Positions 44,937 to 54,167 of a stretch of DNA of 64,000 bases are shown in pieces; the first letter of the stretch is position 1, and every line of letters begins with the position of its first letter. Origin of the DNA: an uncultured Alphaproteobacteria bacterium (GTDB taxonomy: Bacteria > Pseudomonadota > Alphaproteobacteria > Rickettsiales > UBA1997); the NCBI GenBank assembly GCA_949288805.1, contig CASELL010000006.1, positions 27,253 to 91,252 on the forward strand, read 5' to 3'. The notes below the pieces were generated by a model. The model had not been told where the DNA came from. It saw only the letters and a program-made list of their open reading frames with translations, and ran no database searches. The position numbers were made by a program, and so were the translations under genes.

Positions 44937-45419
44937 ATGAATAAAACAGAAAAACAAAGTTCTATAGAATTAGCAAAGAGTATTTTATCAGAAAATCAAA
45001 TGTGTATTCTTTTTAACTATAAAGGTTTAAATGCTGTCGATGTAGTTAAATTAAGAAATGATTTAAAAGATAAAAATGCTAATATGAAGATTTTAAAAAA
45101 TACATTATTTAAGAAAGCTATTGAAGGAACTGAATTTGCTTTTTTGGATAAATATTTTCAAGATCAAGTAGCAATATCTTATTCTAAAGACCCTATTTCT
45201 TTATCAAATGTTTTAAATAATTTTGCTAAGGGCAATGATAATATTAAAATAATTGTTGCTTCTTTGGATGGTAAAGAAACAAACATTAATACCGTTGAAG
45301 AACTAGCTTCTTTGGGTTCATTAGACGATGTAAGAGCAAGATTTATTGGAGTGTTGAGAGCACCTGGTTCACAATTAGCTAGAGTGTTGACAGCCTACAA
45401 AGAAAAATTAGAAGCTTAA
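44937..45419 (+). CDS. rplJ: 50S ribosomal protein L10
   Basis: L10 anchors L12 dimers to the ribosomal stalk. The 160-residue protein has MNKTEKQSSIELAKSILSEN, LRNDLKDKNANMKILKNTL, and a C-terminal helix (RVLTAYKEKLEA) that binds L12. The length of that helix suggests room for the usual two or three L12 dimers, which I cannot count precisely. Confidence 0.97.
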   Translation: MNKTEKQSSIELAKSILSENQMCILFNYKGLNAVDVVKLRNDLKDKNANMKILKNTLFKKAIEGTEFAFLDKYFQDQVAISYSKDPISLSNVLNNFAKGNDNIKIIVASLDGKETNINTVEELASLGSLDDVRARFIGVLRAPGSQLARVLTAYKEKLEA

Positions 45420-45450
45420 TTTATTTATTAACAATTAAAAAGGTTATAAA

Positions 45451-45819
45451 ATGACTGAAAAATTAGAAAAAATAGTTGAAGAATTATCAACTTTAAGCGC
45501 ATTAGAAGTTGCTGAATTAGCAAAAATGTTAGAAGAAAAATGGGGTGTTACTGCAGCTGTTGCTGTTGCTGCTGCTCCTGCTGGCGGTGCTGCTGCTGCT
45601 GAAGAAAAAGATGAATTCACAGTTGTATTAGAATCTGCTGGTGATAACAAAATTAATGTTATTAAAGAAATTAGAACTATTACAGGTCTTGGATTAAAAG
45701 AAGCTAAAGATCTAGTTGATGGTGCTCCTAAAACAGTTAAAGAATCAGTTAAAAAAGAAGAAGCAGAAGAGATAAAGAAAAAATTAGAAGCAGCAGGTGC
45801 TACTGTTAAATTATCTTAG
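45451..45819 (+). CDS. rplL: 50S ribosomal protein L7/L12
   Basis: L12 recruits translation GTPases. The 122-residue protein has the N-terminal dimer domain ([20 protein letters not shown]), an Ala-rich hinge (about 33-50), and the C-terminal domain with [20 protein letters not shown] and LVDGAPK. Ala codons in the hinge raise local G+C. AAAAGG precedes the ATG. Confidence 0.98.
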   Translation: MTEKLEKIVEELSTLSALEVAELAKMLEEKWGVTAAVAVAAAPAGGAAAAEEKDEFTVVLESAGDNKINVIKEIRTITGLGLKEAKDLVDGAPKTVKESVKKEEAEEIKKKLEAAGATVKLS

Positions 45820-45829
45820 TATTTTTTAG

Positions 45830-45854
45830 TAGAGTCTATTAAAAATAGACTCTA
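45830..45854 (+). terminator. Attenuator-like hairpin between rplL and rpoB
   Basis: TAGAGTCTATT / AATAGACTCTA with a 3-base loop, lacking a good T-run. Its place matches the partial rplL-rpoB terminator known from E. coli, which sets the L12:polymerase ratio. Confidence 0.65.
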
Positions 45855-45891
45855 TATTTATGATTCTTTTAACAATTAAAAAGGTAATTAA

Positions 45892-48800
45892 GTGAAAACT
45901 TTTAATAATTCTAATTGTACATTAAGAAGAAGTTTTTCTAACAGGGTAGATGATAATTTTATCCCTGATTTAATTTTTTTACAAAAAGATTCTTTTGATT
46001 CTTTTATATGCCTTGATAATAATGATGAAGAAAAGAAAAAATCCTCTAAAGTTCAAGAAGTTTTAGAGTCTTTTTTCCCTTTAACAGATAATAATAAAAA
46101 TATAGTTTTAGAATTTATAAATTACAGAGTTGGCGATATAAAATATAATGTAAAAGAATGTATTAATTCTGGTAGGACTTATTCTGTTCCTTTACATGCT
46201 ATGTTAAGACTTTTAGTTCTTACTGATGAAGGAAACAAAAAAGAAATAAAAGCAATAAAAGAACAAGAAGTTTTTTTATGTGATATGCCTCTAATGACTA
46301 ACAACGGAACTTTTATTATTAATGGTATAGAAAGAGTTGTTGTTTCTCAAATGAGAAGAGCGCCAGGGGTATTTTTTGATAGCGAAGATTCTAAAATGTT
46401 TGCTGGCAAAAGCTATACAGCAAAAATAATTCCTATTGCAGGATCTTGGCTTGATTTCGAATATGATGGTATGGACTTATTATATTTTAGAATAGATAAG
46501 AAAAGAAAGATACCAATTAGTTATTTGTTTAAAATATTAGGAATGTCATTTCAAGATGTATTATCATACTATTATAAAGAGTATAATTTAGAATATAAAA
46601 ACAAATACTGGACTATAGATTTTGACTATGACAATTCTTTAGGAAAAAGTTTTGATTACGATATAGTAGATTTTTCTACAAAAGAGGTTATTATCCCTAG
46701 AGGAAGAAAAATTACAAAAGTTCTTTTAAAAAAAATAAAAGATACTGGTTTTGTTAGATATATTATTCCAGATACATCAAAAGATTCTTTTGTTTTATTA
46801 AAAGACATAATTGATAAAGATAGTGGAGAAGTGTTATTCTCTGCTGGAACTTTATTAGATTCTGAAAAACTAAACAATTTATCTAAAATAAAAATAAACG
46901 AAGTATCTGTAGTTATACCTGAATCTTCTGAAATTGGTCATTATATATATAATAGTTTATTAGTAGAAAAAGATAAGAGTGTTGAATCTATTTTTTTCGA
47001 TATTTATAAAATTGTTAGGCTTTCTGAAGAGCCAGCTAATTTTGAGAGCGCTGAAAAGTTTGTTAATGGTTTATTTTTTAGCAATAAATACAACTTGTCT
47101 GACGTAGGTAGGATGAAAGCTAATTATAGACTAGGTATAGATGTTTCTTTGGATACATTACATTTAACAAAAGAAGACATATTAGCTACTATAAAAATAT
47201 TAAATAAACTAAAACATAATGAAGAAAAAACAGACGATATTGACAACTTAGCAAACAGAAGATTAAGATGTACAGGCGAACTAATGGAGGTTCAGTTTAG
47301 AGCTGGTATGGCAAAAGTTGAAAGAACTATTTTAGAAAAAATGAACTCTTTAGAGTCAGAAACAATAGTTCCACAAAACTTAATAAATACAAAACCATTG
47401 ACTAGTACAATAACAGACTTCTTTAATACTTCTCAATTATCTCAGTTTATGGATCAAACTAATCCGTTATCAGAATTGGGTCATAAAAGAAGAATTACAG
47501 CTTTAGGACCTGGTGGATTGACTAGAGAAAGAGCTGGTTTTGATGTAAGAGATATTCACTATACACATTATGGTAAAATATGTCCTATTGAATCTCCAGA
47601 GGGTGGTAATATTGGTCTTATTAATAGTTTATCAATATTTGCTAGAACTAATAAATATGGTTTTATTGAAACACCATACAGAAAAGTTAAAAATGGGGTT
47701 TTGACGGACGAAGTTGTATATTTATCTGCTATTGAAGAATCTGGTAAAATATTTAGTTCTTATAATGTTGAACTAGACAAAAATAATAAAATATTAAATG
47801 ATCTAGTTATTTGTAGAAAAGATAGTGAAATTATTACTGTAACACCAGAAGAAATTGATTATATCGATATTTCTCCTAGACAATTAATATCTGTTGCTAC
47901 TGGTTTGGTACCTTTCTTAGAAAGTAACGAATCAAGAAGGGTGTCAATGGGTGCGAACATGTTAAAGCAAGCTGTTCCTTTAATGAAATTAGAGGCACCT
48001 CTTGTTGGAACCGGAGTTGAGAGAATAGTTGCTAAATTTTCAAACTGTGGTGTTGTAGTTGCAGAGAATGATGGTATAGTTAAATATGTTGATTCTAATA
48101 AAATAGTTGTTGAAGAGCTACAAGAAGAGGGTTTATCTAAAATACGAACATACGAATTAGATAAGTATTTAAGAACTAATAATGATACAATGCTAAATCA
48201 AAATCCTATTGTATCTATAGGACAACAAATCAAAAAAAATGAAGTTATAGCAAATAGTCAAAATATAGATAATGGAGAGTTAGCATTGGGTAAAAATGTA
48301 TTAGTTGCTTTCTCTACTTGGGATGGTTATAATTATGAAGACTCAATTTTAATATCTGAAAGATTAGTTAGAGATGATACTTTTACTTCTATTCATTTAG
48401 AAGAGTTTGAAATTGAAGCTAAAGATACAAGATTGGGGCCAGAAGAAATTACAAGAGATATACCTAATGTTAGTGAAGAATTATTGAAAAAACTTGACGA
48501 AACTGGTATAGTTTATATTGGTGCTCATATTAAACCAGGAGATATTTTAGTTGGTAAAACTACACCTAAAACAGAGGCTCCTCAAACACCAGAAGAAAAA
48601 CTTTTAAAGAGTATTTTTGGTGAAAAGGCTATGGATGTTAAAGATTCTTCTTTATATGTTCCACCTAGTGTTGTATCAGGAACTGTTATAGATGTAAAAG
48701 TTTATACTAGAAATGGTTTAGAAAAAGATGAAAGAGCTAGATTTATAGATAACTGTAAAATTGAAAATTTGGCAAAAAATAGGGATATAGAAATATCAAT

Positions 48801-49968
48801 ATTAAGAAAATCCTTGATAGATAAAATTAAGCCATATATTTTAAATAAACCTATAGACAAAAATATAGACAAATTTAAAAAAGGTTCAATTATTACAGAT
48901 GATTTACTTGATGAATTGTCAAATGCTTCTTTACAAAAAATATCTATTGAAGATAAAGAAGTAATGTCGAAAATATCTGCTTTATTTAAAGAATTTAAAG
49001 ATTCTATCGAAAAGAAAGAAAAGATATTTAACGATAACGCTTCAAAAGTTAAAGAGTGTGACGAATTACCACAAGGAACATTAAAAAAAGTTAAAGTTAT
49101 TATAGCTACAAAACAAAGAATCCAAGCTGGTGATAAAATGGTCGGTAGATATGGTAATAAAGGTGTTATATCCAAAATTATTCCAGTTGAAGATATGCCT
49201 TATATGGATGATGGAACTCCTATTGATATTTTATTAAGTCCATTAGGTGTTCCTTCTCGTATGAATATTGGACAAGTTTTGGAAACCCATCTTGGTTTTG
49301 CTTCTGTTAAACTTGGCAAACAAATAGAAGAACTATTAAATAACTTTAATAAAGATAGGGCAAAAAAAATTAGAGAGAAATTATTAAGAATATACAAAGT
49401 AGAAAAAGAAGTTGATTATATAAATTCTTTAAGTGATGACGATCTAATAGAACTTGCCGAAGAGTTAAAGAAAGGTGTTCCTTTTGAAACCGGTTCTTTT
49501 GAAAACATATCTATTGAAACAATAGAAGAATTAATGGAAGAGGCTGGTATAGATAAAATTGGACAAGTTAAATTAATAGATGGTAGAACAGGTGAATATT
49601 TTGACAGACCATTAACAATAGGTTATATGTATATGTTAAAATTACATCACTTAGTTGATAATAAAATCCATGCTAGAGCAACTGGTCCTTATAGTTTGAT
49701 TACTCAACAACCATTAGGTGGCAAGTCTCACTTTGGTGGACAAAGATTTGGAGAAATGGAATGTTGGGCATTACAAGCTTATGGTGCAGCCTATACATTA
49801 CAAGAAATGTTAACAATTAAATCTGATGATATAGTTGGAAGATTGAAAATCTATGAATCTATAGTTCAAGGATCTCAAAGTTTTACTTGTGGAACTCCTG
49901 AATCATTTAACGTAATGGTTAAAGAAGTTAGATCGTTAGGTTTAAATCTTGAACTTATCAAGAAATAA
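45892..49968 (+). CDS. rpoB: RNA polymerase beta subunit (GTG start)
   Basis: The 1358-residue beta subunit starts at GTG with AAAAAGG upstream. The rifampicin pocket reads TSQLSQFMDQTNPLSELGHK then RRITALGPGGLTRERAG; Thr is at the position of E. coli Ser531 and Gly at Thr525. HYGKICPIESPEGGNIGLI, KMVGRYGNKGVISKI and the terminal GGKSHFGGQRFGEMECWAL are present. An insert-like region (about 975-1060) holds a Lys-rich segment. Hairpins precede and follow the gene. Confidence 0.98.
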   Translation: MKTFNNSNCTLRRSFSNRVDDNFIPDLIFLQKDSFDSFICLDNNDEEKKKSSKVQEVLESFFPLTDNNKNIVLEFINYRVGDIKYNVKECINSGRTYSVPLHAMLRLLVLTDEGNKKEIKAIKEQEVFLCDMPLMTNNGTFIINGIERVVVSQMRRAPGVFFDSEDSKMFAGKSYTAKIIPIAGSWLDFEYDGMDLLYFRIDKKRKIPISYLFKILGMSFQDVLSYYYKEYNLEYKNKYWTIDFDYDNSLGKSFDYDIVDFSTKEVIIPRGRKITKVLLKKIKDTGFVRYIIPDTSKDSFVLLKDIIDKDSGEVLFSAGTLLDSEKLNNLSKIKINEVSVVIPESSEIGHYIYNSLLVEKDKSVESIFFDIYKIVRLSEEPANFESAEKFVNGLFFSNKYNLSDVGRMKANYRLGIDVSLDTLHLTKEDILATIKILNKLKHNEEKTDDIDNLANRRLRCTGELMEVQFRAGMAKVERTILEKMNSLESETIVPQNLINTKPLTSTITDFFNTSQLSQFMDQTNPLSELGHKRRITALGPGGLTRERAGFDVRDIHYTHYGKICPIESPEGGNIGLINSLSIFARTNKYGFIETPYRKVKNGVLTDEVVYLSAIEESGKIFSSYNVELDKNNKILNDLVICRKDSEIITVTPEEIDYIDISPRQLISVATGLVPFLESNESRRVSMGANMLKQAVPLMKLEAPLVGTGVERIVAKFSNCGVVVAENDGIVKYVDSNKIVVEELQEEGLSKIRTYELDKYLRTNNDTMLNQNPIVSIGQQIKKNEVIANSQNIDNGELALGKNVLVAFSTWDGYNYEDSILISERLVRDDTFTSIHLEEFEIEAKDTRLGPEEITRDIPNVSEELLKKLDETGIVYIGAHIKPGDILVGKTTPKTEAPQTPEEKLLKSIFGEKAMDVKDSSLYVPPSVVSGTVIDVKVYTRNGLEKDERARFIDNCKIENLAKNRDIEISILRKSLIDKIKPYILNKPIDKNIDKFKKGSIITDDLLDELSNASLQKISIEDKEVMSKISALFKEFKDSIEKKEKIFNDNASKVKECDELPQGTLKKVKVIIATKQRIQAGDKMVGRYGNKGVISKIIPVEDMPYMDDGTPIDILLSPLGVPSRMNIGQVLETHLGFASVKLGKQIEELLNNFNKDRAKKIREKLLRIYKVEKEVDYINSLSDDDLIELAEELKKGVPFETGSFENISIETIEELMEEAGIDKIGQVKLIDGRTGEYFDRPLTIGYMYMLKLHHLVDNKIHARATGPYSLITQQPLGGKSHFGGQRFGEMECWALQAYGAAYTLQEMLTIKSDDIVGRLKIYESIVQGSQSFTCGTPESFNVMVKEVRSLGLNLELIKK

Positions 49969-49977
49969 AAATTATTA

Positions 49978-49997
49978 GAGAGGAGAAATCTCCTCTC
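49978..49997 (+). other. Hairpin between rpoB and rpoC
   Basis: GAGAGGAG / CTCCTCTC with loop AAAT, 10 bases after the rpoB stop, no T-run. Likely an RNA-processing or stability element rather than a terminator, since rpoC must be read through. Confidence 0.6.
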
Positions 49998-50023
49998 ATT
50001 ATTAATAAAAAAAGAGTTATAAT

Positions 50024-53000
50024 ATGACATTAGATGGAACTTCTTCTTTTGGATTAATGAATATAAGTAATCAAGTATTAGATTCTACTGATTTTAATGC
50101 TTTAAAGATTTCTATTGCTAGTCCTGAAAAAATAAAATCTTGGTCTTATGGTGAGGTAACAAAACCAGAAACTGTTAATTATAGAACATTTAAGCCAGAG
50201 AAAGATGGTCTATTTTGCGCAAAGATTTTTGGTCCAGTTAAAGATTACGAATGTCTTTGTGGAAAATATAAAAGAATTAAGTACAAAGGTATAGTTTGTG
50301 AAAAATGTGGTGTAGAAGTTACAAGCTCTAAAGTTAGAAGAGAAAGAATGGGACATATAGAGCTTGCAGCACCTGTTTCTCACATATGGTTCTTAAAGTC
50401 TTTACCATCACGAATTAGTGTATTACTTGATATTATGCCAAAATATATAGAAAAAGTTATATATTTTGAAATGTATATAGTTACAGATGGGAAAATGACT
50501 CCATTAGAAAATGGACAATTATTGACTGAGGAAGAATATAATAACTATAAAGAAGAATATGGCGATGATGCTTTTGATGCTGGAATAGGTGCCGAAGCTA
50601 TTAGAAAACTTTTAGCCGATATAGATTTAGAAAAATTAAAAATAAAATTAAGAAATGATCTATTAGAAACAAAATCAGAATTAAAAAAATCTAAAATAAT
50701 TAAAAGATTAAGTATAGTTGAGGCATTTTTAGAATCTGGCAATAAACCAGAATGGATGATCTTAACAGTATTACCGGTAATTCCACCTGATATTAGACCA
50801 TTAGTTCAATTGGATGGTGGTAATTTTGCTAGTGCTGATTTAAATGAACTATATAGAAGAGTTATTAATAGAAACAACAGACTTAAAAAATTAATAGAAT
50901 TAGGTGCTCCTGATATAATTATTAGAAATGAAAAAAGAATGTTACAAGAATCTGTTGATTCTTTGTTAGATAATACTAGAAGTGCAAACCCAGTAAAAGC
51001 AACTAATAAGAGAGCCTTGAAATCTTTAAGTGATATGTTAAAAGGTAAACAAGGAAGATTTAGACAAAATTTATTAGGAAAAAGGGTTGACTATTCAGGT
51101 CGTTCAGTAATTGTTGTTGGACCTAACTTAAAATTAAATCAATGTGGTATTCCTAAAAAAATGGCTCTGGAATTGTTTAAGCCGTTTATTTATGCTAAAC
51201 TAGAATTGTATGGTATCTCTAATGGTATTAGACATTCAAAAAGACTTGTAGAAAATGAAGTAAAAGAGGTATGGGATATTTTAGAAGAGGTTATTCAAGA
51301 ACATCCTGTATTATTAAATAGAGCTCCAACACTACATAGATTAGGTATTCAAGCTTTTGAACCATTATTAATTGAGGGTAAAGCTATTCAATTGCACCCA
51401 TTAGTATGTAAAGCTTTCAATGCTGACTTTGATGGTGACCAAATGGCTGTTCATATACCATTATCTATTGAGGCGCAAACAGAAGCCAGAGTATTAATGA
51501 TGTCTACAAATAATATATTAAATCCACAAGATGGCAAGCCAAACATTATACCATCTCAAGATATGTTATTAGGTATATATTATTTGACATTAGAACCTGT
51601 AAATGGAAATTCTGGTAGACCAAATATAGCAATTTCTAATAAAGACGAATTAGAACATGCTTTATTTTCTAAAAGAATTGGTTTACATACACCGATATAT
51701 TTTAGATATCCTATCAAAAATAGTAATGGAACAATAGAATATAAAAAAGTTGTTACAACCCCTGGTAGAGAAAAAGTATTTGACCTTTTACCAGATATAT
51801 GTAAAGAAAAATATGGTTTTACACTTGTAAATTCTCCATTAGGAAAAAAAGAAATATCTAAAATAATAAACATAGTTTATAGAGAGACAGATCAGATTGA
51901 AACTGGTAGATTTTGTGATGATATAATGAGATTGGGATTTAAAAACTCAACATTATCAGGTATATCTATTGGTAAAGATGATATGTCTATTCCTGCTGAA
52001 AAAGAAGAATTAATTAATAAAGCAAACGAAGAAGTTAAAAATATTGATAATCAATACCAAGAAGGTTTCATAACATCAGGAGAAAGATACAACAAGATAA
52101 TCGAAATATGGAACGCTTGTACTAATGATGTTAAAAAATCAGCTATGGCTAATATATCTAAAGATAAAACACCAACAGCTAATTCTTTATATTTAATGGT
52201 TTCTTCTGGTGCAAGGGGTAACGATACAAATATTCAGCAAGCCTGTGGTATTAGAGGTTTGTTAGCTAAACAAAATGGTGAAATTATTGAAACTCCTATT
52301 TTATCAAACTTTAAAGAAGGACTTTCGGTTTTAGAATATTTCTTATCAGCACATACTGGTAGAAAATCAATGGTAGATACAGCTTTAAAAACTGCTAATG
52401 CGGGTTATTTAACAAGAAGACTTGTAGATGTAGCTCAAGATTGTATAGTAGTTGATGAAGATTGTGGTACTACTGAAGGTATTACAATGGAAGCTAAAAT
52501 TGAAAACGGTATAGTTAAAACTACATTGGCTTCTAAGATTACTGGTAGAACTGCTTTAGATGATATTATTAATCCTGAAACTAAAGAAATTATTGTAAAG
52601 GGTGGGGATTTAATAAATGAAAAAGAAGCAGACGCTATTGAAAAAGCTGGTATTAAACAAGTAAAAGTTAGATCTATTTTAACATGTAAACATAAAAATG
52701 GTATATGTGCTAAATGTTATGGTAGAGATTTAACCACAAAAAGACTTGTTAGTATTGGTGAAGCTGTAGGTGTTATAGCAGCACAAGCTATCGGTGAACC
52801 TGGAACACAATTAACAATGAATACTAGACACTTAGGTGGTGCTACATTAGGTGATAATGAATCTAATATATCAGCTCCAGAAGAAGGTATTTTAAAAATT
52901 AAAAATAAAGTTTCAGTTATAAATAGAGAAGGACAAGAAGTAATTATAAATAAAGATACTGAATTTTTAATAGAAAATAACGGTAAAATTGTTGCTAAAT

Positions 53001-54136
53001 ACGCTATTCCTTTTGGAGCTACTGTTTTATTAAAAGATGGTACAAAAGTTAAAAAAGGAGATTATTTAGCAGAATGGGATCCTTATAACTATTTAATAAT
53101 TGCTACACAAGATGGTGTAATTGAATATAAAGACCTAGTAGAAGGTGTTTCTTTAAAAGAAAAAATAGATGAATCTACAGGATTATCTTCTAAAAATGTT
53201 ATTGATTGGAGAAGATTTAATAGTAAACAGCCAATAAAACCATCATTAAATATTAATAATGGCAAAAATAGTGTAAATTATGAATTATTTATTGGTAGTA
53301 TATTAAATGTTGCTAATGGTCAAGAAGTAAAAGTTGGTGATATTTTAGCTAGAACTCCTAAAGATTCTATTAAAAATAAAGATATTACTGGTGGTCTTCC
53401 AAGAGTTGCTGAATTATTTGAAGCTAGAAGACCTAAAAATTATGCTGTAATGTCTGCTGTAGATGGAACAGTTGTATTTAATGAAAGAGATTATAAAACA
53501 AAAAGAATTATTACAATAGTTCCTGATAATCCAGAAGATAAAGAAATAACTTATACGATTCCAAAAGGAAAACATCTTTTTATTAACAATGGAGACAAAG
53601 TTAAAAAAGGTGATGAAATTATGGATGGAGATAAAGTTCCACACGATATTTTACAAATATTAGGTATTGAGGCATTTGATAAATATATGGTTGAAGAGAT
53701 TCAAAAAGTTTATGAAATGCAAGGTATTTCAATAAACGATAAACACATTGAAATTATATTAAGTACAATGCTTAAAAAAGTAGAAGTTGTTGATTCTGGT
53801 GAAACTACTTTATTGGTTGGAGAAACATTAGATAAATCTGATTTTGAAGCTATAAATAAAAAAGCCGAAGAAGATGGTTTAAAACCAGCAAGAGGTGAAA
53901 ATGTACTACTTGGTATAACAAGATCATCCCTACAAACAAAATCATTTATATCTGCTGCTTCATTCCAAGAAACTGTTAAAGTATTAACAGATGCTTCTAT
54001 TGAAGGAAAAACAGATAATCTTGAGGGATTAAAAGAAAATGTTATTGTTGGTAAATTAATTCCTGCTGGAACTGGATTTTTAATTGCCAAAATGAAAAAA
54101 GAAGCAGAATTAACCAACAATATTGTTGAAGAATAG
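50024..54136 (+). CDS. rpoC: RNA polymerase beta' subunit
   Basis: The 1370-residue beta' subunit carries the zinc ribbon CLCGKYKRIKYKGIVCEKCG (about 76-95), the active-site FNADFDGDQMAVH (about 465), the bridge/trigger regions around ARGNDTNIQQACGIRG, the second zinc site CKHKNGICAKCYGRD, and the C-terminal GVTRSSLQTK-like GITRSSLQTKSFISAASFQE. Length is near that of other proteobacteria. The preceding 55 bases hold the hairpin at 49978. The LRR gene follows after 31 bases. Confidence 0.98.
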   Translation: MTLDGTSSFGLMNISNQVLDSTDFNALKISIASPEKIKSWSYGEVTKPETVNYRTFKPEKDGLFCAKIFGPVKDYECLCGKYKRIKYKGIVCEKCGVEVTSSKVRRERMGHIELAAPVSHIWFLKSLPSRISVLLDIMPKYIEKVIYFEMYIVTDGKMTPLENGQLLTEEEYNNYKEEYGDDAFDAGIGAEAIRKLLADIDLEKLKIKLRNDLLETKSELKKSKIIKRLSIVEAFLESGNKPEWMILTVLPVIPPDIRPLVQLDGGNFASADLNELYRRVINRNNRLKKLIELGAPDIIIRNEKRMLQESVDSLLDNTRSANPVKATNKRALKSLSDMLKGKQGRFRQNLLGKRVDYSGRSVIVVGPNLKLNQCGIPKKMALELFKPFIYAKLELYGISNGIRHSKRLVENEVKEVWDILEEVIQEHPVLLNRAPTLHRLGIQAFEPLLIEGKAIQLHPLVCKAFNADFDGDQMAVHIPLSIEAQTEARVLMMSTNNILNPQDGKPNIIPSQDMLLGIYYLTLEPVNGNSGRPNIAISNKDELEHALFSKRIGLHTPIYFRYPIKNSNGTIEYKKVVTTPGREKVFDLLPDICKEKYGFTLVNSPLGKKEISKIINIVYRETDQIETGRFCDDIMRLGFKNSTLSGISIGKDDMSIPAEKEELINKANEEVKNIDNQYQEGFITSGERYNKIIEIWNACTNDVKKSAMANISKDKTPTANSLYLMVSSGARGNDTNIQQACGIRGLLAKQNGEIIETPILSNFKEGLSVLEYFLSAHTGRKSMVDTALKTANAGYLTRRLVDVAQDCIVVDEDCGTTEGITMEAKIENGIVKTTLASKITGRTALDDIINPETKEIIVKGGDLINEKEADAIEKAGIKQVKVRSILTCKHKNGICAKCYGRDLTTKRLVSIGEAVGVIAAQAIGEPGTQLTMNTRHLGGATLGDNESNISAPEEGILKIKNKVSVINREGQEVIINKDTEFLIENNGKIVAKYAIPFGATVLLKDGTKVKKGDYLAEWDPYNYLIIATQDGVIEYKDLVEGVSLKEKIDESTGLSSKNVIDWRRFNSKQPIKPSLNINNGKNSVNYELFIGSILNVANGQEVKVGDILARTPKDSIKNKDITGGLPRVAELFEARRPKNYAVMSAVDGTVVFNERDYKTKRIITIVPDNPEDKEITYTIPKGKHLFINNGDKVKKGDEIMDGDKVPHDILQILGIEAFDKYMVEEIQKVYEMQGISINDKHIEIILSTMLKKVEVVDSGETTLLVGETLDKSDFEAINKKAEEDGLKPARGENVLLGITRSSLQTKSFISAASFQETVKVLTDASIEGKTDNLEGLKENVIVGKLIPAGTGFLIAKMKKEAELTNNIVEE

Positions 54137-54152
54137 AGGGGGAAACCCCTCT
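54135..54152 (+). terminator. GAAA-capped hairpin after rpoC
   Basis: AGAGGGG / CCCCTCT capped by GAAA, overlapping the last base pair of the rpoC stop, followed by TTATAAAG. The T-run is short, so some read-through into the LRR gene is expected. Confidence 0.6.
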
Positions 54153-54167
54153 TTATAAAGAGGTTTT

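Noticed and set aside
45444-45650. Ala-rich minus-strand frame
   Set aside because: Mirror of the Ala-rich hinge of rplL; no ribosome site and inside a firm gene.
49978-49997. A true terminator between rpoB and rpoC
   Set aside because: There is no T-run, and rpoC has no evident promoter in the remaining 27 bases, so read-through is required.
53414-54120. Minus-strand frames opposite rpoC
   Set aside because: Shadows of a highly conserved coding region.
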